In this document: one piece after another, positions 1-5,258 of the stretch
Layout: each line of letters opens with the position of its first letter
Numbering within the stretch: position 1 is the first letter of the stretch
Origin: an archaeon
Lineage (GTDB): Archaea; Thermoproteota; Nitrososphaeria; Nitrososphaerales; UBA183
DNA length: 5,258 nt
Direction: 5' to 3'
Assembly (NCBI GenBank): GCA_021786335.1
Contig: JAJYNM010000067.1
Location: 1 to 5,258, forward strand
Notes under the pieces: model-generated
What the model saw: the letters and a program-made list of their open reading frames with translations, nothing else
Databases searched by the model: none
Told to the model about the DNA's origin: nothing
Translations under genes and position numbers: made by a program

Positions 1-93
1 GATGAACCCCCACAACTTGTCGTCCATGCAGGTGAATTTCATGCAGGCATGGAGGCAGCATCGGAGGAAGAGGATGCGAGCGAGAACGTTTAG
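1..93 (+). CDS. Possible C-terminal tail of an upstream gene (partial)
   Basis: Reading from base 1, this frame is open for 30 codons and ends at TAG 91-93. The peptide is acidic towards its end (GMEAASEEEDASENV) and most codons begin with a purine, often G, as expected of coding sequence. It contains a small in-frame repeat, HAG-EF-HAG, from two copies of CATGCAGG (25-32 and 40-47). No family is recognisable from so short a piece. A second + strand frame is open from base 2 to TGA 128-130 but is rich in Arg and Met and looks less like a protein. A minus-strand start at 42-40 running off the left edge cannot be excluded. Coding status is therefore tentative. Confidence 0.3.
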   Translation, partial: DEPPQLVVHAGEFHAGMEAASEEEDASENV

Positions 94-132
94 ACCACGA
101 ACTCAACTTGGTTTTGAAATAGGTTCATGAGC

Positions 133-146
133 GTAAATGTTTATTA
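133..146 (+). promoter_or_regulatory. Archaeal BRE + TATA box for the secreted protein at 171
   Basis: GTAAAT at 133-138 fits the archaeal BRE pattern RNWAAW, and TTTATTA at 140-146 resembles a TATA box. The first T of the box lies 31 bases before the GTG at 171, which is the usual distance from box to transcription start in archaea. Transcription would therefore begin at or within a base or two of the start codon, giving a leaderless mRNA. This agrees with the lack of a Shine-Dalgarno sequence there. Confidence 0.6.
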
Positions 147-170
147 GAACCCACACTTCATTCCGAAATT

Positions 171-737
171 GTGAACGCTCACAGATTGGTCGCTGTTTTC
201 ATCATGGTCGGAGTGGCCGGTTTATCACTCGCCCCTTAGGCGACGGGGAATTCTGGTTCCAGCAACGGTCCACTGTCTTGCACTCCATACAGCTCCAACC
301 ATAATACTAGCCCCGATAGTTCGGCGTATGCCCGATCAAACACTTACTCGTGTAGCCCAGGCTATAGTGGTCAGGCCGAATACGAAGTCTACGTTGGAAA
401 CAGCGTAAATGGTTGGCAATCCCCTGCCTACTATCTGTGTGGCCAACTAACACCGCTGACCGCCAGCGGTATAGTTGTGTTCAACCTGTACGTGAGCCAA
501 TACTACTATGGTAGCAATGCACATTGCACGTGGGACAGTTCAACTGCTGATATTTCGTTGAAGTACATGCAGCCTAACACGCTTTACACCCATAGTTTCC
601 CTACGGAAACTTCTGGAGTGAACTTGACTGCTTGGACTTGGAGTGATGCTTGTGGTGCCCTGCCACCGCCACCCGCCTATCTGGGAACGTCCCAAGGAGC
701 GGCGTGTACGGCCGTAGCGATTGCACACGATCCGTGA
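171..737 (+). pseudogene. Small secreted six-cysteine protein, interrupted by an in-frame TAG
   Basis: From GTG 171 the frame encodes a short signal peptide with a hydrophobic core (LVAVFIMVGVAGLSLAP, residues 6-22). It then meets TAG at 237-239 (codon 23) and continues open in the same frame to TGA 735-737. The part after the TAG is clearly protein-like: rich in Ser, Tyr, Asn, Thr and Gly, with six cysteines (residues 37, 61, 90, 119, 161, 179) that could form three disulfides, two N-glycosylation sequons (NTS, NLT) and a proline run (PPPP) near the end. The only conventional start after the TAG is GTG 477, in the middle of the domain, and it would remove the signal peptide and three cysteines. 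I therefore treat 171-737 as one gene. A CAG (Gln) to TAG change would explain the stop and would give a plausible signal-peptide end, LAPQATG. The gene is lower in GC than its neighbours, which hints at a different origin. No family is recognised. It may be a pseudogene, a sequencing error or a recoded TAG. Confidence 0.6.
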
Positions 738-748
738 AGTCCGCCGCC

Positions 749-757
749 TTTTAATAT
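749..757 (+). promoter_or_regulatory. TATA-like box for the four-gene ABC transporter unit
   Basis: TTTTAATAT lies just after the stop of the preceding gene. A transcription start about 30 bases from the start of the box would fall near 779, giving a leader of roughly 26 bases that contains the GGGAG ribosome-binding site of the gene at 806. No clear BRE is seen next to it. No comparable box is seen before the three downstream genes, so they are probably co-transcribed from here. Confidence 0.5.
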
Positions 758-792
758 CGGAATCATTCCCATTTATGCGAAGGGGGCTAGAA

Positions 793-797
793 GGGAG
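793..797 (+). promoter_or_regulatory. Ribosome-binding site (GGGAG) for the TTG start at 806
   Basis: GGGAG sits 8 bases before TTG 806. An in-frame TAG at 788-790 leaves TTG 806 as the first usable start, and the signal peptide begins there directly, so this site fixes the start. Confidence 0.5.
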
Positions 798-805
798 TCG
801 TTAGC

Positions 806-1879
806 TTGGCTGTCAGTCTCCGCGTCCTCTGCTGGGCTGCACTCCTGTTCCTACTCGTGTCACCCTCCGTCGAGGCAGGGACGGTTGGCGTTACCGTGGT
901 CAACCAGAGTGCGTACTCGTGGCTCGTGAAGGGGTCCTACGCTGACTACCTAGGTGGCACGGCAGATTATGTATTGCCAAACGGGACTCTCCTGCTTAAC
1001 CTGTTTAACTCCGGCCAATTGGCCCCGTCACGGACGGCAAACACCAGTCTTGACTGGTCAATATTGAACAGGACCAGAGACCTTGCGTGGATGCGAGTGA
1101 AGTATCACACCTCAGGTTGCGATATGTCTGAGACGCAGGCTATGAACTATGACAACAGCAGCTACACAGGACCCAAGTGCACAAGGTTCGACTTCAGCAC
1201 GTCCTTGACAATGAAGGTGAACGTGACAAATCGGGAGGCGTACATCGGAGGTCGACCGGTGGGCATCCTGAATTTCTGGGGCCCACCTTTGATCATCAAC
1301 CAGACCACGGCTTTCGGCACTGCCTTCGTCAACGGCGTCTCCTATAATCTATCGGCAGAGTCCTCGCCTGTCTACTCTTCATCCAAGGTGTTGGGAGGTC
1401 CCACCGCTGTCAACGAGTCCGGAACCGTAACTCATGGTCCGTTCATGTTTTATTCCCTCCAACAAGACACCTTCGGGACGGGGCGCAACCAGACCTTTGG
1501 CTGGATCAAGACTTACGGCCCGCAGGGCATATCCTTCCTACCCAAAGCCGTGCCGAGAGGCATCTATGACTACTATAGCGGTCTGGCTTTCAGCTTCTCC
1601 CAGCCGGAGTATCCCATACCGCAGATAGTGTGCGGCGTCGAAAGCGGCCAGGCGGTCAACTGTAGCTACACCACGTACGGTACGACCCTAGGTTCTTACT
1701 TCAGGGGATCACAGGGAGGGCTCTCTCTAACCTCGACGAACATACCGATGGACCCGAAGAGCACAGGAGGTCCGACTGGCTCGACTTCGCCAGTCTCCTT
1801 GTTCGACACGGCGTTGGCCGCGGTCACCGTGGTGATAGCCGCGAGCTTGGTAGTCGTCTACCGGCAACGGAAGCGATGA
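806..1879 (+). CDS. Membrane-anchored, sequon-rich surface protein of an ABC transporter operon
   Basis: The 357-residue protein starts at TTG. Residues 1-24 form a Sec-type signal peptide (Arg6, hydrophobic run LCWAALLFLLV, likely cut after SVEA). Residues 25-330 form a large extracytoplasmic domain. Residues about 332-352 are a single membrane helix ending in the basic tail YRQRKR, so the domain faces outward and is held by its C-terminus. The outer domain carries 11 N-x-S/T sequons (Asn 33, 59, 79, 88, 117, 139, 165, 181, 203, 228, 285), far above chance, so it is probably heavily N-glycosylated. It has four cysteines (105, 125, 276, 286), enough for two disulfides, and a Gly/Ser/Thr/Pro linker (about 318-329) before the helix. 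No enzymatic motif or known family is recognised. It is followed after 30 bases by the ABC ATPase gene, so it may be the surface component or substrate receptor of that transporter. That role is inferred from position only. Confidence 0.85.
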   Translation: MAVSLRVLCWAALLFLLVSPSVEAGTVGVTVVNQSAYSWLVKGSYADYLGGTADYVLPNGTLLLNLFNSGQLAPSRTANTSLDWSILNRTRDLAWMRVKYHTSGCDMSETQAMNYDNSSYTGPKCTRFDFSTSLTMKVNVTNREAYIGGRPVGILNFWGPPLIINQTTAFGTAFVNGVSYNLSAESSPVYSSSKVLGGPTAVNESGTVTHGPFMFYSLQQDTFGTGRNQTFGWIKTYGPQGISFLPKAVPRGIYDYYSGLAFSFSQPEYPIPQIVCGVESGQAVNCSYTTYGTTLGSYFRGSQGGLSLTSTNIPMDPKSTGGPTGSTSPVSLFDTALAAVTVVIAASLVVVYRQRKR

Positions 1880-1909
1880 AGCGGGCCTGAAAGGACTCGA
1901 CGAAGCGCT

Positions 1910-2818
1910 TTGAACATCGCCTTATCGGGGATCACGAAGAGGTTCGGCTCGACCCTTGCTCTGGACGACGTGTCACTCGACTTCCGCGGGCGGGTTAATC
2001 TGGTCCTGGGCACCAACGGCTCCGGGAAGAGCACCCTACTCAACGTCATCGCCGGCGTCACCTATCCGCAGGAGGGTTCTCTGACCCTCGGGGCCGAAGA
2101 GCTACATTCTGGTGACAAGAGGAGATGGCGAAAAGGGATCGAAGGCGCGAGGACAAAGATGGGCTTCGTGCTCGACAAGCCAGGCTACCCATCTTACCTG
2201 GATGGCGCCGAATTGCTCGACTGGGCGTCTTCCAGGAGAGACCCAAAGTGGACCGAGCAGATTGCCCGACGACTGGAGATGACCCCTTTCATCCACAGGG
2301 CGATCGGCGGCTATTCGAGCGGGATGACCCAGAAGATAGGTCTTGGCACCTCGATAGTCTCCAGACCTGATCTGGTCCTTTGGGACGAGCCCACCGCGAA
2401 CCTTGACGCCCCGACCCGCAGGTCCGTGTCCAGCCTGATCGGAGAGCTGGCGGGGAAGGGCACGACGTTCATCGTCGCCTCCCACACCCCTGCAGACTTC
2501 GAGGGCGTCGCAGACTGGATGTGCGTCATGAGATTGGGACGGGTGGTAACGTCGGGGTTGGTCAAGGACCTCTCATCAGGTTCGGTCAGGTTGGTAATCG
2601 AGTCGGAGAAGCCCTCCCTCCTTGCCGCCGAGGCGCTCCGTACCGGCCTGGCCGACAAGGCGGAGGCCCGAGACGGCAGTGTGGAGCTGGAGACGAGGGG
2701 GGTCGCTGACGTCGAAGCCGTGAAGAAGATGGCGGCGAGCATTCACGCTGAGGTGAGGACCCTGGAGGCGAAGCCGAGGTCGGTCAGCGAGCTGTACGCG
2801 GAGGCCATTGCACGATGA
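1910..2818 (+). CDS. ABC transporter ATP-binding protein (ABC-2/NatA-like type)
   Basis: This 302-residue protein is the cytoplasmic nucleotide-binding subunit that couples ATP hydrolysis to transport by the membrane partner encoded next. Visible motifs in order: Walker A GTNGSGKST (34-42), signature YSSGMTQ (135-141), Walker B LVLWDE with catalytic Glu160 (155-160), D-loop NLD (164-166) and switch His192 in VASHT. All residues needed for ATPase activity are present. The Q-loop position reads FVLDKPGYP, with Asp89 where a Gln is usual, a variation I recall among NatA-like ATPases. Residues about 215-302 are the extra C-terminal region common in ATPases paired with ABC-2 permeases, ending in SVSELYAEAI. 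The start is TTG 1910, the only start codon between the upstream stop (1877-1879) and the first beta strand. Only a weak AGGA (1892-1895) precedes it. Its stop overlaps ATG 2815, close to the permease gene, which supports a shared operon. The substrate cannot be told from this subunit. Confidence 0.95.
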   Translation: MNIALSGITKRFGSTLALDDVSLDFRGRVNLVLGTNGSGKSTLLNVIAGVTYPQEGSLTLGAEELHSGDKRRWRKGIEGARTKMGFVLDKPGYPSYLDGAELLDWASSRRDPKWTEQIARRLEMTPFIHRAIGGYSSGMTQKIGLGTSIVSRPDLVLWDEPTANLDAPTRRSVSSLIGELAGKGTTFIVASHTPADFEGVADWMCVMRLGRVVTSGLVKDLSSGSVRLVIESEKPSLLAAEALRTGLADKAEARDGSVELETRGVADVEAVKKMAASIHAEVRTLEAKPRSVSELYAEAIAR

Positions 2819-2830
2819 TGGGCGGTGGCA

Positions 2831-2835
2831 GGGAG
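2831..2835 (+). promoter_or_regulatory. Ribosome-binding site (GGGAG) pointing to GTG 2844
   Basis: This is the same GGGAG motif at the same 8-base spacing as in front of the gene at 806, here before GTG 2844. It matters because that start opens into VVRAG and then hits a stop one frame away from the permease, which supports a lost or gained base in the permease N-terminus. Confidence 0.4.
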
Positions 2836-2843
2836 TCTAGGGT

Positions 2844-2904
2844 GTGGTGAGGGCTGGGTAGCTTCCTCAAAGTCCTGAGATGGACTTTCAAGAACGACTT
2901 CGTC
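2844..2904 (+). other. Probable permease N-terminus with a one-base frameshift
   Basis: GTG 2844 reads V-V-R-A-G and then TAG at 2859-2861. The permease frame is open from 2851 (after TGA 2848-2850) and reads GLGSFLKVLRWTFKNDFV straight into the permease at 2905, with no ATG, GTG or TTG before 2905. Dropping one base around 2859 joins the two into VVRAGSFLKVLRWTFKNDFV, a typical cytoplasmic amphipathic lead-in to the first helix of an ABC-2 permease. Alternatives are a non-standard CTG start at 2854, or an ORF from ATG 2815/2818 in the permease frame interrupted by TGA 2848. The single-base error or indel is the simplest reading. Confidence 0.5.
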
Positions 2905-3642
2905 GTGCCCCTCCTGGAGCTGGCTCTCCTGCTCGGGGTGGTCGAGGTGGGCTCCCGCAACTTTCTGGGAGTGGGGGCCTCTGAGCAGTTCGCAAGCCTG
3001 ACATGGAACATCGACCTCCTGGTCCTGATGTTCGTGGCCATCGCCGGCGCCATGAGCTATTCTCTGGCGCTTGAAAGGGGGGAGATCGCCCAGCAGTTTC
3101 TTTCGCTCCGCGTATCGAGGGCGAGGTTCGTGGCGCTGAAGTGGGCCTCGCTCTTCCTCATCTTCCTCGTTTTCGCCCTGCTTCTGGACTTCGTCGCCTT
3201 CTTCCTCTATCTGGGATACTTCCCCAACTTCGGGTCCTACTCGGCGTGGGGGATAGCCCCTGGTCTGACATTTCTCATTATGATTGGGGAGCAGGCTGTG
3301 TTCCTGGCTTTCCTGAACTCTCTCGTGATGGCCGTCTCCTTCGGCATCAGGAGGACCACGGTCTCGCTGCTGGTGTTCCTCGTGTTCACCCTCTTCATGG
3401 CCGGGTACTTCTCGTTCGGGTCCGTGATTATCCCCAATTATCTGCGCCTCGGCTACGGCGACTATCTGATAGTCAACAGCTTCTCGACATACGCCTTCGA
3501 CCTGCTCTACCGGCCGGACACGGTCGCCCTTTCCAACGCTCCTGCCGTAGCCGACTACCTCGCCCTCTCCTACCGGGTCGCCGGCGCCGTAGTCCTGTTC
3601 TTTGCAGGACTGGCCCTGCTTGCGAGGGCTGATTTGGATTGA
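2905..3642 (+). CDS. ABC-2 type permease subunit (intact part)
   Basis: This is the membrane channel subunit paired with the ATPase encoded just upstream. From GTG 2905 the intact frame gives 245 residues with about six hydrophobic segments: 3-20 (first, possibly incomplete), 37-55, 80-104, 119-146, 152-178 and 222-241. Between the second and third lies LERGEIAQQFLSLRVSRARFVALKW. This is the short basic cytoplasmic stretch typical of ABC-2 permeases (an acidic 'ER' turn, then 'vSR..fv..K') that contacts the ATPase. Six helices match the family. GTG 2905 has no ribosome-binding site and lies inside the probable first helix, so the true protein very likely starts near 2844 (see the separate entry). 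The stop TGA 3640-3642 overlaps the next start (TTG 3639), indicating coupled translation. Direction of transport is probably export, as usual for ABC-2 systems with no dedicated binding protein, but the substrate is unknown. Confidence 0.88.
   Translation: MPLLELALLLGVVEVGSRNFLGVGASEQFASLTWNIDLLVLMFVAIAGAMSYSLALERGEIAQQFLSLRVSRARFVALKWASLFLIFLVFALLLDFVAFFLYLGYFPNFGSYSAWGIAPGLTFLIMIGEQAVFLAFLNSLVMAVSFGIRRTTVSLLVFLVFTLFMAGYFSFGSVIIPNYLRLGYGDYLIVNSFSTYAFDLLYRPDTVALSNAPAVADYLALSYRVAGAVVLFFAGLALLARADLD
3624..3628 (+). promoter_or_regulatory. Ribosome-binding site (GAGGG) for the TTG start at 3639
   Basis: GAGGG lies 10 bases before TTG 3639, inside the end of the permease gene. It supports the TTG that overlaps the permease stop as the start of the last operon gene. 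Confidence 0.4.
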
Positions 3643-4121
3643 AGGCCGGGACAAGGTCGATGCTGGCCCTTGCGGTGATAGGGCTGGGGTTGGTCATCGG
3701 GGCCCAGATAACCCCGGGCGGGACTTCGACTACGACGAGGCCCGCGGGGGTCCTGCATCCGGACATCTACTTTCTGGTCCCGACGACCGCCTCGATAAGC
3801 GTCTCTGCCTTGAAGGGGACGGCTTCGTTGGTCGTCTCCCAGATAGACGGAAATCTTGCAAATGCCCCCCCGATCGTGAACGTGTCCGTGGTCCAGAAGG
3901 ATGTCATAACATTCGGAGTACCCGCAAGAGGTTACTATTCGGTCGAGTTCTTGGGCAGCAACGGGACCCCGGCAGCCGTCACCTACCTGCTTACCATAGG
4001 CGGGAAGCCCTCAGACGCGACCCTTGCGGGCGCCATTGTGCTGGCTGTCGGGCTCTTGGGAGTTGCCCTCACGACAGCGATAAGCCGGCGCAGAAGGGTT
4101 GCTCAAATGGATTTGAAATGA
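3639..4121 (+). CDS. Small two-helix membrane protein with extracytoplasmic beta domain
   Basis: The 160-residue protein starts at TTG 3639 within the permease stop codon. Residues 8-22 are a hydrophobic N-terminal helix (signal peptide or anchor). Residues about 25-125 form an outward-facing domain with alternating beta-type sequence and two sequons (N81-VS, N108-GT). Residues 128-149 are a second membrane helix followed by the basic tail SRRRR. The end of the domain (ITFGVPARGYYSVEFLGSNGTPAAVTYLLTIGG) resembles the last strands of PPC-like or similar small beta sandwiches ('p..G.Y.v.f......Y.l.i'). That likeness is by eye only. There are no cysteines and no catalytic motif. Gene overlap ties it firmly to the permease, so it is probably an accessory subunit that stabilises the transporter or touches its substrate outside the cell. 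It shares its general plan (N-terminal hydrophobic segment, outer domain, C-terminal helix, basic tail) with the protein at 806. Another reading frame spans this region, but its product is Arg-rich and lacks structure. Confidence 0.8.
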   Translation: MKAGTRSMLALAVIGLGLVIGAQITPGGTSTTTRPAGVLHPDIYFLVPTTASISVSALKGTASLVVSQIDGNLANAPPIVNVSVVQKDVITFGVPARGYYSVEFLGSNGTPAAVTYLLTIGGKPSDATLAGAIVLAVGLLGVALTTAISRRRRVAQMDLK

Positions 4122-4368
4122 CATCACGGTGCCCCCCAGACAGACCTCGAGCGACGTGTGTGGCCAGAGATTACCTTGAACGACGAGCTTGGTGCCAGTT
4201 ATTCGACAGTTTGCTTACACGGTCGAATGGGTAGGCAAGACATCAGGTGATTCCAAGCCGCCCACCCGCCCTATCTTCCCGGTATACAGCATGTTGGAAC
4301 AGATGGTACTCTTCCTCCTTCAGAGGGTATGCTCCTTGACTGATACGTAAGGCGTTCTAATCGGCTGG
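4122..4368 (+). other. Intergenic stretch with no recognisable gene
   Basis: None of the three + strand frames yields a recognisable protein, and none shows the N-terminal RuvC-like domain that the truncated transposase downstream should have. The longest short frame, directly after the operon's stop, is open for 42 codons to TGA with no family likeness. No T-rich terminator or tRNA is seen. A pyrimidine-rich patch (about 4308-4321) is the only compositional feature. Confidence 0.5.
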
Positions 4369-4407
4369 CCCTTTCTATTATCGGCAGAGAGGAGCAGATA
4401 GAAAGGG
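4369..4407. repeat. Perfect 10-bp inverted repeat at the edge of the transposase remnant
   Basis: CCCTTTCTAT (4369-4378) is the exact reverse complement of ATAGAAAGGG (4398-4407), separated by 19 bases. As RNA this would form a 10-bp stem with one further U-G pair inside. The right arm lies within the open frame that leads into the transposase remnant. It could be a hairpin, a recombination or insertion footprint, or part of a short element. It has no T-run and is not a typical terminator. Confidence 0.6.
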
Positions 4408-4424
4408 ACCTACTCATACAGAGG

Positions 4425-5258
4425 GTGAAGCTCGGATTGGAGATAGGCAGGATGAAGAGCGGCGTCCTGAGCTACCTCACGAGGGAAGGGGTCATCCAAT
4501 CGCTCCCGGAGACGAGCGACAACTTCTCCGCTGCAAGAAGGCTTGCGATCCGATCGCTGAAGTTCGACGATGATAGAGACGTCGTGCTCAGGACCATGGT
4601 CGATAGGCTCGGGTTCATGGAGGGGCAGTGCGAGCCACTCGAGGAGAGGATAAGGAGCAACGCGAGGGAGAACAAGTACGTGAGGATAATCATGTCGATC
4701 CCAGGCGTGGATTACTATCTCGCTTCGCTCTACGCCTCCTACATCGGAGACCCTCACCGCTTCCCGTCGTTCGACCACGTGGCGAGCTTCCTCGGCATCA
4801 TCCCGGTCAGCAAGGACAGCGCCAACGTCAGGAGGAGAGGAAGGATGTCAAAGGACGGGCCCTCGACAGCGAGGTGGACCCTGGGGATAATGGTCGACAC
4901 GGTGAAGATGCGTAACCCAGCCATCAAGCAGTACTACGACGGCGCCAAGAAGAGGAAGGGGAGGGCAGGTTACGCCCGCGTGCTCACGATGAAGAAGCTT
5001 GCAAGGATGATCCACCACATGCTCATCACCGAACAGAATTGGAGATGGGAAGACGAAGAGCTGACGGAGGAGGAGAAAGCTCTGATCCCGAAGCGACTGC
5101 GGCATGGGTTCGTCTATCTGTCGATGGTCCTCTTCGAACCGCCTAACGAGTTCTGGGAGCTCCCCGAAGGTTTCATGGACGCGCACAGGAAACTGGAGGG
5201 GATGGCCAGAGATGCCGGACTCGGGGTCCTCACCCTGGATGAAAAGAGGCAGGCCTGG
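4425..5258 (+). pseudogene. IS110-family transposase, N-terminally truncated, open at the right edge
   Basis: IS110 transposases are DEDD-type recombinases with an N-terminal RuvC-like domain and a C-terminal Transposase_20 domain carrying a catalytic serine. Only the second half is present. From ATG 4452, residues 1-75 form the helical linker and 82-92 (SIPGVDYYLAS) are the helix-hairpin-helix 'PG' motif. Residues 107-145 carry the core: FDHVASFLGIIP, then KDSANVRRRGRMSKDG with Ser123 at the expected catalytic position, then ARWTLG. NPAIKQYYDGAKKRKG and the usual helix VLTMKKLARMIHHML follow. The frame is open from 4344 (after TGA 4341-4343), and IS110-like sequence begins near 4395 (EEQIERDLLIQRVKLGLEIGRMKSG). 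The first start codon is GTG 4425. The RuvC-like domain, with its four acidic residues, is absent in every upstream frame, so the element should be unable to transpose by itself. No stop occurs before base 5258, so the 3' end is unseen. Confidence 0.85.

Noticed and set aside
25..47. Two direct copies of CATGCAGG as a possible regulatory or CRISPR-like repeat
   Set aside because: There are only two short copies, 15 bases apart, in phase with a possible coding frame. No array or further copies are seen.
594..611. A 7-bp inverted repeat (AGTTTCC / GGAAACT, 4-base loop) as a terminator or operator
   Set aside because: It lies inside the coding frame of the six-cysteine protein, has no T-run or promoter nearby, and a 7-bp match is easily due to chance.
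477..737. A separate 86-residue gene starting at GTG 477
   Set aside because: The same frame continues upstream for 79 protein-like codons with three matching cysteines and, beyond one TAG, a signal peptide and promoter. GTG 477 is an internal Val codon with no ribosome-binding site.
2102..2742. Two minus-strand open frames (127 and 143 residues) opposite the ATPase
   Set aside because: They lie wholly antisense to a gene with every ABC ATPase motif and show no protein-like features.
2743..3654. A 303-residue minus-strand open frame opposite the permease
   Set aside because: Its product is highly charged, low-complexity (Glu, Gln, His, Arg, Gly) and lacks any domain. It is the antisense of a Leu/Phe-rich membrane protein whose + strand frame clearly encodes helices.
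3602..4234. A 210-residue + strand open frame overlapping the last operon gene
   Set aside because: The product is Arg/Cys/Gly-rich without structure. The alternative frame gives membrane helices, sequons and a start coupled to the permease stop.
4230..4266. A weak inverted repeat (GGGTAGGC / GCCCACCC) in the intergenic stretch
   Set aside because: It contains a mismatch, is only 8 bases long and has no neighbouring signal.

Overview
The window reads as part of an archaeal chromosome or metagenomic contig, moderately to strongly GC-rich. The archaeal signs are: TATA-like boxes, one with a matching BRE, placed about 30 bases upstream of start positions; an apparently leaderless gene; frequent TTG starts; extracytoplasmic proteins rich in N-x-S/T sequons; and a surface protein held by a single C-terminal membrane helix followed by a basic tail. 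The lineage cannot be fixed from this sequence. A Thermoproteota/Nitrososphaeria or Thermoplasmatota member is a guess.

Layout, all on the + strand. Positions 1-93 may be the acidic tail of an upstream gene. A promoter at 133-146 drives a small secreted six-cysteine protein (171-737), whose frame is broken by one in-frame TAG just after the signal peptide. A second promoter (749-757) precedes a tight four-gene unit. Its genes are a membrane-anchored, sequon-rich surface protein (806-1879), an ABC ATPase (1910-2818), an ABC-2 type permease (intact frame 2905-3642, with an N-terminus that looks frameshifted), and a small membrane protein with an extracytoplasmic beta-rich domain (3639-4121). 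Positions 4122-4368 hold no recognisable gene. A perfect 10-bp inverted repeat (4369-4378/4398-4407) follows, and then an IS110-family transposase that has lost its N-terminal catalytic half and runs off the right edge.

The four-gene unit most likely encodes one membrane complex. The ATPase and permease form an ABC-2 transporter core, and the first and last genes supply surface-exposed parts that may bind or hand over a substrate. The substrate is unknown. The upstream six-cysteine secreted protein is a possible partner by proximity only; it has its own promoter. Two neighbouring genes each carry one apparent lesion (an in-frame TAG, and a +1 frameshift near a start). This suggests locus decay, base-level sequence error, or, less likely, recoding.
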